The notes: a model not told the origin generated them from the sequence alone. A stretch of DNA of 64,000 nt from an uncultured bacterium (GCA_902780135.1 CACZEK010000011.1:1-64000), one strand, 5' to 3'; shown: positions 19,865-28,028, numbered from the stretch's first letter. Numbers and translations: made by a program.

Positions 19865-20931
19865 TTCGCGCCTCCGGCGCCGGCGTCCTTGCCTTCGCCT
19901 TCAAGCTCGGCGACCTTCGCCTCCAGCTTGGAGATGCGCTCCATGAGCTTGCGGACGCGGATCGGCAGGGCGAAACGCTCCAGGTACGCCTCCTGGCTTT
20001 CGCCGGGCACGCCGAACACGGTTTCGCCGGGGGGCGTGCTCTTCTGCGCGGCGGAGAGTCCGAGCACCTTCGAGCCGTCGCCCATGGTGATGTGGCCGTT
20101 CACGCCGGCGCGCGCCTGAAGCACCACGCCGCGTCCGAGCTCCGCGCTGCCCGCGATGCCGGACTGTCCGATCAGGACGGACGATTCGCCCACGATCACG
20201 TTGTGCGCCACGAAGACCTGGTTGTCGATCTTCACGCCCTTCTTGATCCAGGTCATGCCGAACCTGGCGCGGTCGATGGTCGTGCACGCGCCGACCTCGA
20301 CGTCGTCGTCGATCCGCACGATGCCGTTCTGCGGCACCTTCACGAGCCCGCGGAACGAGGGGGTATAGCCGAATCCGTCCGCGCCGATCACGGCGTTGCC
20401 GTGCAGGATCACGCGGTTGCCGATGATGCAGCGGTGCATGATGCACACGCCGGGATAGATCGTGGTGTTCTCGCCGACCTTCACGTACTGGCCGATGTAG
20501 GCGCAGGCGCAGATCTTCGTGTTCCTGCCGATCTCCGCGCCCTCCATGATGACGGCGTTCGGACCCACGTGGACGCCCTCGGCGAGCTTCGCGGTCGGGT
20601 GGACGAACGCGGTCGGATGGACGCCGACGGGGTAGTCCAAAGGTTCCGGAGCAAAGATCGCGCAGAGCTTGGTGAAAGCCTTGTCCGGGTCCGCGCAATG
20701 GATGTTGGTCTGTCCCTCGGGCGGGTCGTACTTCCACTCGTTCGGGACCAGGACGACTCCGGCGTGGCTCTCGCGCTGCGCCTTCAGATATTTCGCGCTG
20801 TTGAGGAACGACACTTCGTTGCGTTCCGCCAGTTTCAGGGAATTGACCGCGGTGATCACGGTGTCCGGATTGCCGACGAGCGTGCCGTTGACGATCCCGG
20901 CAAGTTCGGATGCTTTGTATTCTTTGCTCAT
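19861..20931 (-). CDS. lpxD: UDP-3-O-acylglucosamine N-acyltransferase
   Basis: LpxD adds the second acyl chain in lipid A synthesis, from acyl-ACP to UDP-3-O-acyl-GlcN. The 356-residue length is standard. The N-terminal uridine-binding domain (KASELAGIVNGTLVGNPDTVITAVNSL, then RNEVSFLNSAKYLKA) is followed by a left-handed beta-helix of hexapeptides (AKLAEGVHVGPNAVIMEGAEIGRNTKI onward). The catalytic His lies in VFVAHNVIVGESSVLIGQSGIAGS. A C-terminal coiled-coil (VRKLMERISKLEAKVAELEGE) matches the LpxD trimer helix. An AAGGA site precedes the ATG. The gene follows ompH by 45 bases, a conserved order. It shows the organism makes lipid A. Confidence 0.95.
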   Translation of the reverse strand: MSKEYKASELAGIVNGTLVGNPDTVITAVNSLKLAERNEVSFLNSAKYLKAQRESHAGVVLVPNEWKYDPPEGQTNIHCADPDKAFTKLCAIFAPEPLDYPVGVHPTAFVHPTAKLAEGVHVGPNAVIMEGAEIGRNTKICACAYIGQYVKVGENTTIYPGVCIMHRCIIGNRVILHGNAVIGADGFGYTPSFRGLVKVPQNGIVRIDDDVEVGACTTIDRARFGMTWIKKGVKIDNQVFVAHNVIVGESSVLIGQSGIAGSAELGRGVVLQARAGVNGHITMGDGSKVLGLSAAQKSTPPGETVFGVPGESQEAYLERFALPIRVRKLMERISKLEAKVAELEGEGKDAGAGGAK

Positions 20932-20976
20932 TTCAGGTCCTTTATGGGTAAGTTGGGTGTTTTCTGTTCAGGGGGA

Positions 20977-21585
20977 TCATTTGTCCGCCGCGGCGGCCCC
21001 GGCGGGGTCCTTCGCGTTCTTGCGGTAGCCGCGGTTCAGGTCCTGGATGATCGAGTCGGTGATGTCGAGGCCGGGCTGGACGTAGATCACGAAGCCGACG
21101 TCGTTCAGGGATTCGCCGGACTGGTCGAGCACGATCGTATAGCCTTCGAGCACAGCCTTGTTGTGGACCGCCTTGCGGATCTCCTCGACCACCTCGCCGC
21201 GCAGTTTCGTGTACATGTCGCGGATCTGCGTCTTGCGGCTCTCGCTGTAGCTGGTCATCTCCTGTTCCTTCAGCTTCAGCGACTCGTACAGCTGCTGCGC
21301 CTTCTGGCGCTTGTTCTCGCGTTCGGCGGAGGAGAACGCGATGTTCTGCGAGTCGTCGCGGGCGGACTCGTACTGTTTCCGCAGGTTCTGGTACTGCTGG
21401 TTCAGCTGATTGGAATACTCCTTGAAGACCTCCATCTGCTGGTTCAGCTTGATCTCGATGGTCTTCGTCTTCTCGTATTCCTGGAACGCCTTCTGCATGT
21501 CGATCACGGCGATCTTCAGCTCGGCGGCGCGCAGCCCGGCGGTCATGCTCAATGCCAGCATCAATGCGGCGATGATTCGTTTCAT
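20977..21585 (-). CDS. OmpH/Skp family periplasmic chaperone
   Basis: Skp-type holdase of 202 residues that protects outer-membrane proteins in the periplasm. It has a signal peptide (MKRIIAALMLALSMTAGLRAAE), the family start IAVIDMQKAFQEYEKTK, a long coiled-coil tentacle (about residues 45-130, many Gln, Lys and Glu) and the returning strand GYTIVLDQSGES...VIYVQPGLDIT. The ATG at 21585 follows AAGGAGAACAGGACC; the frame to 21660 is only upstream sequence. Order ompH-lpxD is conserved in Gram-negatives, but BamA, usually upstream, is replaced here by a divergent sirtuin gene. Confidence 0.88.
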   Translation of the reverse strand: MKRIIAALMLALSMTAGLRAAELKIAVIDMQKAFQEYEKTKTIEIKLNQQMEVFKEYSNQLNQQYQNLRKQYESARDDSQNIAFSSAERENKRQKAQQLYESLKLKEQEMTSYSESRKTQIRDMYTKLRGEVVEEIRKAVHNKAVLEGYTIVLDQSGESLNDVGFVIYVQPGLDITDSIIQDLNRGYRKNAKDPAGAAAADK

Positions 21586-21638
21586 GGTCCTGTTCTCCTT
21601 TCCGGAAAAAAAGTTCTCTTTAAAAAATAGAGCATGTC

Positions 21639-21667
21639 TTGAAATATACAAACTCAACACGTATTTT
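21639..21667 (+). promoter_or_regulatory. Promoter of the sirtuin-hrpB pair
   Basis: TTGAAA (21639-21644), 17-base spacer, TATTTT (21662-21667), 39 bases before the ATG. Confidence 0.55.
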
Positions 21668-21706
21668 AAACCGGATTTTTTTCACTTTTTTTGGAGTTTG
21701 CGCCCT

Positions 21707-22465
21707 ATGAATCCCGATCCCATCCTGTCCGCGGCGGACGTCATCGCCGAAAAAAAGAACATGCTCATCTTCACCGGCGCCGGAGTCTCCGTCGAAAGCG
21801 GCATCCCGCCGTTCCGCGGCGCGGGCGGCCTGTGGAACAAGGTGAACCCGGACTTCTTCGAGATCGACCACTTCATGCGGCATCCGGTGGAGTCGTGGGA
21901 CCGCATCCGCTCCATCTTCTACGACCTCTGGGGCAAGTCCGCCCCGAACGCCGCCCACCTCGCGTTCGCCGAACTGGAGAAAATGGGCGTCGCATTCTCG
22001 CTCGTCACGCAGAACATCGACAATCTCCACCAGCAGGCGGGCTCGAAGAACGTGATCGAATTCCACGGCACGCTCGGACGCCTCCGCTGCACCGCGTGCT
22101 CGTTCTCCGGGCCGCCGACCCGCGACCTCCTCGCCGGAAATCCGCCGTCCTGCCCGAAGTGCGCCGCGCTCCTGAAGCCCGACATCGTCTTCTTCGGCGA
22201 AGGCATCCCCGAGCACGCCATGGACCAGTCGTTCGCCGACGCCGAATCGTGCAGCGTGTGCCTCGTGAGCGGGACCACCGGCGAGGTCATGCCCGCCTGC
22301 ATGGTGCCGCATACCGCCAAACGCCGCGGCGCGGTCGTCATCGAGGTCAATCCCGAACGGTCCGCGTTCACCGGGCACATCACCGACATCTACATCCCCG
22401 GCAAGGCGGGCGAGATCATGCCGCAGCTCCTTGCCGAAGTCAAAAAGCGCCTCGCGGCGGAATAA
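21707..22465 (+). CDS. Sir2 family NAD-dependent protein deacylase
   Basis: A 252-residue sirtuin that removes acyl groups from lysine using NAD+. NAD-binding motifs FTGAGVSVESGIPPFRGAGGLW and TQNIDNLHQQAG, the catalytic His in EFHGTL, and a Zn site CTAC...CPKC are all present. KPDIVFFGEGIP and VVIEVNPE complete the Rossmann core. It is of the bacterial CobB-type length. GGAG stands 10 bases before the ATG at 21707; the frame open to 21410 is antisense to ompH. Its TAA shares one base with the ATG of hrpB (TAATG), so the two are translationally coupled. Confidence 0.92.
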   Translation: MNPDPILSAADVIAEKKNMLIFTGAGVSVESGIPPFRGAGGLWNKVNPDFFEIDHFMRHPVESWDRIRSIFYDLWGKSAPNAAHLAFAELEKMGVAFSLVTQNIDNLHQQAGSKNVIEFHGTLGRLRCTACSFSGPPTRDLLAGNPPSCPKCAALLKPDIVFFGEGIPEHAMDQSFADAESCSVCLVSGTTGEVMPACMVPHTAKRRGAVVIEVNPERSAFTGHITDIYIPGKAGEIMPQLLAEVKKRLAAE

Positions 22466-24969
22466 TGATCCGGTCCGGGCTCCCCATCGACGCGGCGCTG
22501 CCGCAAATCGCGGACGCCGCGCGCGCCTGCCGCCCGCTCGTCGTCACGGCGGAACCCGGCGCGGGCAAAAGCACCGTCGTCCCGCTCGCCCTGCTCGAAC
22601 CGGGCGTCCTGCCCCCGGGGAAGATCGTCATGCTGGAACCCCGCCGCATCGCCGCGCGCGCCGCGGCACGCCGCATGGCGTCGCTCCTGAACGAGCCGCC
22701 GGGGAAGACCGTCGGCTACCGGACGCGCTTCGAGACGCTCGTTTCGGCGGACACGCGCGTTGAGGTCGTGACCGAGGCGCTGCTCACGCGCATGCTCCAG
22801 CGCGACCCGTCGTTGGAGGGCGTCTCAGCCGTCATCTTCGACGAATTCCACGAACGCAGCATCCACGCCGACCTCGCGCTGGCGCTCACGCTCGACGCAC
22901 GCTCCGTCCTGCGCGACGACCTCCGAATCATGCTCATGTCCGCCACGCTCGACGCCGATTCCGCCGCCGGGCTCCTCGGAAACGATACGGAGATCGTCAA
23001 CGCCTCGGGACGCTGTTTCGAGGTCGGAGTGAACTACGCACCGCTGAAACCAGGCGCGCCCGTCGAGCCGCACGCCGCCTCGGCCGTGCTGGACGCCATG
23101 AACGCGCACGAAGGCGACGCGCTCGTCTTCCTCCCCGGCGAGGCGGAGATCCGCCGCACCGCCGCCGAGCTCGCCTCCGGGCGCCACGAGTTCGAGGTCC
23201 TTCCGCTCTACGGCTCGCTCTCCGCCGCCGAACAGGACCGCGTGTTCGTGCCGTCGGACCGCCGCCGCATCATCCTCGCCACCCCCGTCGCCGAGACCAG
23301 CATCACCATCCCCGGCATCCGCATCGTCGTCGATTCCGGCCTCGCGCGCATGCCGTTCTTCTCCCCCGCGTCCGGCATGGACCAGCTCCGCACGGTCAGG
23401 ATCTCGAAGGCGTCCGCCGAACAGCGCCGCGGCCGCGCCGGACGCACCGCGCCGGGCGTCTGCATCCGCCTCTGGCACGAATACGAACAGAACGCCATGC
23501 CGGATTTCGCCCCGCCGGAGATCGAGCACGCCGACCTCACCGAGCTTGCGCTCGAGCTGGCGCAATGGGGCGTGGTCCGCGAAAAGGCCGCCGCCCTGCC
23601 CTGGATGACGCCTCCGCCCGAGGCAAAACTTGATTACGCGTTCGATCTGCTGACCGACCTCGGCGCGATCTCCGCAAAGACCGGGCAGATCACCCCGCAC
23701 GGCAAGCTTCTCCACCGCCTGCCCGTGCATCCGCGCCTCGCAAACGCCATCCTCTTCGCCGACGCGCACAGACTCCGCCGCGAAGCGCTCATGATCGCCG
23801 CCATCCTCTCCGACCGCGACCCGCTCCTCAATCCGCAGACCGCCGACCTCGCCGAACGCCTCGCCGCGCTCGACAAGGCGTCCGCGCATCCTGCAGACCG
23901 GCAGACTCTCTTTCGTATTCGGCAGGCAGTCTCCCAGCTTGAAGCAGTTCTTCCTCGTTCGAAAAACTATTTATCTTCTCAGAAAAAAGCCGATCCGTCT
24001 CTTGCGATAGCGGCGGCATACCCCGACCGCATCGCGCGGCGGCGTTCCGGCGGCGACCGCCCCGAATACCTGCTCTCCAACGGCATGACCGCCAAGCTCG
24101 GCGCGCGCGACCCGCTCCGCGATTCGGAATATCTCGCCGTGGCGGATTCCGGCGGACTCTCCGGGCAGCCCACGATCCGCCTCGCGCTCCCGCTCGACAT
24201 CGACGCGCTCGAAGCCGCGCTGCCGGACCTCTTCCGCACGCGCCGCGAGACCGTCTGGGACGACGACGCGCTGTGCGTCCGCGTGTTCAACGTGAAGGCG
24301 GTCGGCTCGCTCACCATCGAACGCAAACCATCCAATCTGCGGCCCGGCGACGACACCGCCGCGCTCCTGATCGCCGCCGTCCGCAAACGCGGTTTCGCCT
24401 CGCTCGGGCTCTCCCCCGCCCAGCTCAAATTCCTCCGTCGCATCCAATTCCTGCACGTGCACGGCTGCGAAGGCTTCCCCGACTGCTCGGAACAACACCT
24501 GCTCGACACGCTCGAAGACTGGCTCGCGCCGCACCTCGACGGCGTCAGCCGCCTCGACAAGCTCGCGGACTTGGATTACCGTTCGATTTTCGCCGCCATG
24601 CTCCCGCCGAAAGCCCAGTCCGCGCTGAACTCGCTCGCGCCCGAACGCTTCGAGGTCCCCAGCGGCTCGCACATCGCCATCGACTATTCCGACCCCGCCG
24701 CCCCCATGGTGCGCGTGAAGCTTCAGGAAGTCTTCGGCCTCGCGCATTCGCCGAAGATCGCCGGCGGACGCGTCCCGCTCGTGTTCGACCTGCTCTCCCC
24801 CGCCATGCGCACCGTGCAGATCACGCGCAGCCTCGACGAATTCTGGGACGGCTCGTATTTCCTCGTGCGGAAGGACATGCGCGGCCGCTACCCCAAGCAC
24901 AACTGGCCCGAAGACCCCCGCACCGAGCCCCCCTCCCGCTCCAGCATCAAGCGCCCGAAAAAAGCCTGA
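22465..24969 (+). CDS. hrpB: HrpB-type ATP-dependent DExH helicase
   Basis: An 834-residue DEAH-family helicase of the HrpB class, probably acting on RNA; its precise role is unknown in most bacteria. Motifs: Walker A TAEPGAGKSTVVPLALL (about residue 28), EPRRIAARAAARRMA, the DEFH box VIFDEFHERSIHADLALAL, MSATLDADSAA, VFLPGEAEI, LPLYGSLSAAEQ, ATPVAETSITIPGI and motif VI QRRGRAGRTAPGVCIRLW. The HA2 region follows, and then the HrpB-specific C-terminal domain ending in WDGSYFLVRKDMRGRYPKHNWPEDP, typical of HrpB. The last 69 bases are duplicated 131 bases downstream. Confidence 0.92.
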   Translation: MIRSGLPIDAALPQIADAARACRPLVVTAEPGAGKSTVVPLALLEPGVLPPGKIVMLEPRRIAARAAARRMASLLNEPPGKTVGYRTRFETLVSADTRVEVVTEALLTRMLQRDPSLEGVSAVIFDEFHERSIHADLALALTLDARSVLRDDLRIMLMSATLDADSAAGLLGNDTEIVNASGRCFEVGVNYAPLKPGAPVEPHAASAVLDAMNAHEGDALVFLPGEAEIRRTAAELASGRHEFEVLPLYGSLSAAEQDRVFVPSDRRRIILATPVAETSITIPGIRIVVDSGLARMPFFSPASGMDQLRTVRISKASAEQRRGRAGRTAPGVCIRLWHEYEQNAMPDFAPPEIEHADLTELALELAQWGVVREKAAALPWMTPPPEAKLDYAFDLLTDLGAISAKTGQITPHGKLLHRLPVHPRLANAILFADAHRLRREALMIAAILSDRDPLLNPQTADLAERLAALDKASAHPADRQTLFRIRQAVSQLEAVLPRSKNYLSSQKKADPSLAIAAAYPDRIARRRSGGDRPEYLLSNGMTAKLGARDPLRDSEYLAVADSGGLSGQPTIRLALPLDIDALEAALPDLFRTRRETVWDDDALCVRVFNVKAVGSLTIERKPSNLRPGDDTAALLIAAVRKRGFASLGLSPAQLKFLRRIQFLHVHGCEGFPDCSEQHLLDTLEDWLAPHLDGVSRLDKLADLDYRSIFAAMLPPKAQSALNSLAPERFEVPSGSHIAIDYSDPAAPMVRVKLQEVFGLAHSPKIAGGRVPLVFDLLSPAMRTVQITRSLDEFWDGSYFLVRKDMRGRYPKHNWPEDPRTEPPSRSSIKRPKKA

Positions 24970-25100
24970 TATTCACCTATTGCAAGCAGTTGCAGTTTTT
25001 TTGTTCCGGGAAACGCCCACCTCGCAGGCAAAACTGGCCCGAAGACCCCCGCACCGAGCCCCCTTCCCGCTCCAGCATCAAGCGCCCGAAAAAATCCTGA
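24901..25100 (+). repeat. Duplicated 3' end of hrpB
   Basis: Bases 24901-24969 (the last 22 codons and stop of hrpB) recur at 25032-25100 with about two mismatches, including the stop codon. The copies are separated by 62 bases. The second copy can still encode NWPEDPRTEPPSRSSIKRPKKS and a stop, but has no start. Confidence 0.9.
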
Positions 25101-25326
25101 CCCGCGAAGAAACAGCATGGGGCATCCCGCCTCACTTCCTCCTCACGCCCCCTTTTGCCGCTCCTCATTTCCCCCTGCCGTTCGCGTCTCAGCGGTAAAT
25201 AAAAAGTCTGCTCGCGCAAGCGAGCTTACCGAGGCGGCGAAGACGCCCCCAGCGAAGCATGGACGCACCACGTCCTTCCTTCACAATCTCATGGACAAAA
25301 AAACAGTCAAACAATCCTGTTTTAAC
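24970..25326. other. Repeat-filled boundary between hrpB and the nuclease gene
   Basis: No gene. Holds the hrpB tail copy (25032-25100) and one copy of the dispersed repeat (25183-25290); base composition falls towards AT-rich at the right. Confidence 0.7.
25183..25290 (+). repeat. Dispersed repeat, left copy of an inverted pair
   Basis: CGCGTCTCAGCGGTAAATAAA, then a hairpin GCTCGC-GCAA-GCGAGC, GAGGCGGCGAAGACGCC, CCCAGCGAAGC. The reverse complement of 27477-27585 gives the same order of blocks. The two copies face each other across the nuclease/Sel1 pair. Confidence 0.75.
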
Positions 25327-26682
25327 TTATTTTGTTTTAGAGATTGTCTCCACAAACAAGCTGTAAGTATCCTCAAAAAGATGATCAGGAAATTCACTTT
25401 CGTGACGCGCTAATGCTTTGACGAACTCATTCAAGACGAACAAATCAAAACCTCCATCTAGATCAAGATATTTCAGATCGTCTCTTTTTTGAGCCAAAAT
25501 ACAACTAAAGAAATTACGTATTTCTTTGTACCAGACAACCTCATACCCTTTGCTTTTATAAGTATCTTCCTCCCTTTTGTTGTAATTTGGGAGAAAAGCA
25601 TAAAATTTTGGATGTGTTTCATCTGGGAAACCGATGTCTTTTGCTATTTTATTTGCATTTTCTTTATATTTGTCGAGTTGATTGTAGTTATTTGTTTTCT
25701 CGGAATCTAATTCAGTATTAGAATCATTCATCTGCGTTGTCGGAAGGTCTTCTTGTTTTTTCTTAGCACCATTGATTCCGGATTTAATCTTATTTTCAAT
25801 GACAACAAGAGAATTTGTTCCAGGATCAACTATCAACAAATCAATATTTTTTTCCTCCCGTAGAACATATGCTTGAGAACTTAATTCGCAATTCAATACA
25901 CTCCTTGCGAAATCTTTCAACATCGCTGGATTTTCATTTAGAAGATAGCTAAACCAGTTCGAAAAAGCAAGTTCATCATCTTCTTTTCCTATTACATTCA
26001 AAATATTGAATTGTTTTTTTATTGTTCCTCTTATATCAATCATTTCAGAATTATCTTTCTCTTTCCAACAACTATCATCATTGATTATTTCTGTCAATTT
26101 TTTATACACGTTTTTTTTCCTTTTATCATCTGAATTACAAGGATAGTATCCTCTTAAGGAATGACATCCAGGATTTCCCATCTCCTCTTTATTCGAATAA
26201 TCAACATAAAGACGTTCATCATCTTTCGCCCGGCGAAAATCTCCAGCTTCATAGGAGACCAATATCCCCTGTTTATCATTTTCTTCGGCATAATTAAAGA
26301 TATCCGCCAACTTCTTTCCCCCATACTTTATTTCTTCACAATCTTTCATTTGCCCTTTTTTTATTTCTAATAAATCCTGCGGCGTGCGTTCTTTTCTTGA
26401 ATGTCTGCCTTTTACACCTGAATATGAATCACTTAAATTCCACGCCTTAGCAATAATTTTAACTTTGCGATTACCGACATAACGAACTAAAAGAATTGTT
26501 TCGATCTTACCGTAATCCTTTTCATTGACATGCCCCCACGGATTGACATAGATATAGTGCTTCTTATTATCAGCCCTAAATAGGTTAATAATCTCATGTC
26601 CCAGTTTTTCTCTGAGATAATTACCTCGGAACATGAATACCATCAAGATAGTTCCGTTCTCATGCTGCCCGCTTGCGCTCAT
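25327..26682 (-). CDS. PD-(D/E)xK nuclease family protein, AT-rich
   Basis: A 451-residue protein with a C-terminal PD-(D/E)xK nuclease domain (PDDEXK_4-like). The domain opens with DDELAFSNWFSYLLNENPAM (about residue 240) and carries the catalytic pattern IDLLIVDPG...LVVIENKIKSG (Asp, then Glu-x-Lys) with a downstream QLDKYKENA helix. Residues 1-235 form an unrecognised N-terminal domain (GNYLREKLGHEIINLFRADNKKHYIYVNPWG and on). Composition is strikingly AT-rich (Lys, Asn, Ile) against GC-rich neighbours, a sign of recent transfer. It lies 11 bases after the Sel1 gene, sharing its promoter. No toxin, methylase or transposase adjoins. A defence or self-targeting nuclease role is possible but unproven. 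Confidence 0.75.
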   Translation of the reverse strand: MSASGQHENGTILMVFMFRGNYLREKLGHEIINLFRADNKKHYIYVNPWGHVNEKDYGKIETILLVRYVGNRKVKIIAKAWNLSDSYSGVKGRHSRKERTPQDLLEIKKGQMKDCEEIKYGGKKLADIFNYAEENDKQGILVSYEAGDFRRAKDDERLYVDYSNKEEMGNPGCHSLRGYYPCNSDDKRKKNVYKKLTEIINDDSCWKEKDNSEMIDIRGTIKKQFNILNVIGKEDDELAFSNWFSYLLNENPAMLKDFARSVLNCELSSQAYVLREEKNIDLLIVDPGTNSLVVIENKIKSGINGAKKKQEDLPTTQMNDSNTELDSEKTNNYNQLDKYKENANKIAKDIGFPDETHPKFYAFLPNYNKREEDTYKSKGYEVVWYKEIRNFFSCILAQKRDDLKYLDLDGGFDLFVLNEFVKALARHESEFPDHLFEDTYSLFVETISKTK

Positions 26683-26693
26683 TTGTTTTCTCC

Positions 26694-27266
26694 TTATTGG
26701 GGTGAAGAGGGGGTGGTTTTTAAGTTATCCCGGACTTCTTTCAGCTCAGGGGAATAGACTTTGTTTTGGACGGATTGATATAATTCCTCGTCGTCGGGGG
26801 CGGCGACGGCGGCGCGGCAGAACCATACACACGCCGCATCAAGGTCTTTCTTCACGCCGACGCCGTCCTCATAGCATTCTCCGAGGTGAAACATGCCCCA
26901 CGCATCGCCTTTTTCCGCCGCCTTGCGGAACCACTTGACCGCCTCGCGCGGATTGTACACAACGCTTTGTTCGAACAGACACCAGTTGCCAAGTATGACC
27001 ATCGCTTTCACAAGCCCCTGCTCCGCCGCTCTCCGCATCCATTGAGCCGCCGTTGCGCGGTTCCGCCTCACGCCGATGCCGAATGTATAGCATCTGCCAA
27101 GCTCAAACATCGCCTCGGCGCACCCCTGCTCCGCCGCCATGCGATACCACCTGACCGCCTCCGCCTCATCCTTGCCGACGCCGTCGCCTGTCCCGTAGCA
27201 TTTCCCGACCTGAAACAACTGTTCCACGGTCTTTGCCTTCAACGCCTGAAAACCCTGCTTGTTCAT
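26694..27266 (-). CDS. Sel1-like repeat protein
   Basis: A 190-residue protein built from about four Sel1-like repeats (TPR relatives), a protein-binding scaffold: VGKCYGTGDGVGKDEAEAVRWYRMAAEQG; ELGRCYTFGIGVRRNRATAAQWMRRAAEQG; a degenerate LGNWCLFEQSVVYNPREAVKWFRKAAEKG; and HLGECYEDGVGVKKDLDAACVWFCRAA. No signal peptide, so cytoplasmic. It is more GC-rich than the nuclease gene that follows at 11 bases, so the two may have different origins although co-transcribed. The partner is a plausible binding target of the repeats, by context only. Confidence 0.85.
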   Translation of the reverse strand: MNKQGFQALKAKTVEQLFQVGKCYGTGDGVGKDEAEAVRWYRMAAEQGCAEAMFELGRCYTFGIGVRRNRATAAQWMRRAAEQGLVKAMVILGNWCLFEQSVVYNPREAVKWFRKAAEKGDAWGMFHLGECYEDGVGVKKDLDAACVWFCRAAVAAPDDEELYQSVQNKVYSPELKEVRDNLKTTPSSPQ

Positions 27267-27289
27267 TTTTGCTGCACCGTTTTGTTCTG

Positions 27290-27318
27290 ATTATAAACAC
27301 AAAGAAAGATAATCTAAA
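27290..27318 (-). promoter_or_regulatory. Promoter of the Sel1-nuclease pair
   Basis: Minus strand: TTTAGA (27318-27313), 17-base spacer, perfect TATAAT (27295-27290). An inverted repeat ATTTGAT/ATCAAAT (27330-27336 and 27346-27352) lies just upstream and may bind a regulator. Confidence 0.6.
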
Positions 27319-27429
27319 GCACAATATACATTTGATCGGAAGATAATCAAATGGTTTTTCTGCTTTTTTTATCTTTTTCTGCGTTATGAGAAGGAGAAAA
27401 GGTGGCAGAGCATCCGAGCTTCGCCGGGG

Positions 27430-27474
27430 GGAGGCAAGGCCTCCTCTGCGGTTATGCTTGGCTCCGCTCAAGCA
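27430..27474 (+). repeat. Two-hairpin element
   Basis: GGAGGCAAGGCCTCC (27430-27444), TCTGCGGTTA linker, hairpin TGCTTG-GCTCCGCT-CAAGCA (27455-27474). The 8-base loop matches other copies while the stem differs. Confidence 0.75.
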
Positions 27475-27476
27475 CA

Positions 27477-27585
27477 TAGGACACATGGCGTCCGCGCTTC
27501 GCTGGGGGCGCTTCGCGCCTCGGAAAACTCGCTTCGCTCGACAGCCTCTTTATTTACCGCTGAGACGCGGACGGCAGAGACTTTA
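27477..27585 (-). repeat. Dispersed repeat, right copy of the inverted pair
   Basis: On the minus strand: CGCGTCTCAGCGGTAAATAAA, CGAGCGAAGCGAG, GGCGC-GAA-GCGCC hairpin, CCCAGCGAAGCGCGGACGC. Counterpart of 25183-25290. Confidence 0.75.
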
Positions 27586-27760
27586 GAGGATTGAGGTGGA
27601 TTCACCTCACCGCCGAGGCGCGAACGGCTATGTTTTTCAAATATGGGAGGAAGATATCCTCTTCCTCGTTTTTCTCTGAGGTTGTTTTGCCTCACCGCCG
27701 AGACGCGAACGACTAAGTTTTTTTTAAGGGAGGGAGTTATTTTCTCCCTCATTTTCTGCC
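27565..27760. repeat. Three degenerate direct repeats with hairpins
   Basis: ACCGCTGAGACGCGGACGGC, ACCGCCGAGGCGCGAACGGC and ACCGCCGAGACGCGAACGAC start successive units. They are followed by different stems: GAGGTGGATTCACCTC, GAGGAAGA-TATCC-TCTTCCTC and GAGGGAG-TTATTTT-CTCCCTC. The latter two are followed by T-rich runs and look like terminators. Confidence 0.65.
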
Positions 27761-27773
27761 GAACGATGTAGCG

Positions 27774-28028
27774 TCACTTCTCCAGGGCGGCGAGCAGGAC
27801 GATCTCGGGCTTAGCCGTCGCGGCAACCTTCGCGGGGCGAAAAATCACTTCTCCGGGGAGTCGAGGAGGACGATCTCGGCTTAGCCATGGCGGTGTCCTC
27901 ACCCCCCCAAAAAAACAGACATCTGCAGCCCGCGGTGTTACTTCTCCGGGGAGTCGGTTTTAGCCGTCGCGGCAACCTTCGCGGGACGAATAATCACTTC
28001 TCCGGGGAGTCGAGGAGGACGATCTCGG
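27774..28028 (-). repeat. Duplicated 3' tails of the EEP gene
   Basis: The last codons of the gene ending at 27994 (27992-28028, encoding AEIVLLDSPEK and stop) recur exactly at 27843-27880, as a diverged form at 27774-27810 (EIVLLAALEK, stop) and as a short form at 27938-27955 (TDSPEK, stop). A second block encoding RPAKVAATAK (27812-27844 and 27961-27993) sits between them. The arrangement alternates tail and block. Confidence 0.88.

Larger units (their letters stand above)
27267..27993. other. 727-base repeat-rich region between Sel1 and EEP genes
   Basis: No gene recognised. From left: the promoter of the Sel1 pair, a two-hairpin element (27430), the inverted dispersed repeat (27477-27585), three ACCGCYGAGRCGCGRACGR units each followed by hairpins (27565-27760), and duplicated 3' tails of the EEP gene (27774-27993). 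Confidence 0.75.

Noticed and set aside
24901..28028. Tail copies as template/variable repeats of a diversity-generating retroelement
   Set aside because: Mismatches are few and not at adenines, and there is no reverse transcriptase in the window.
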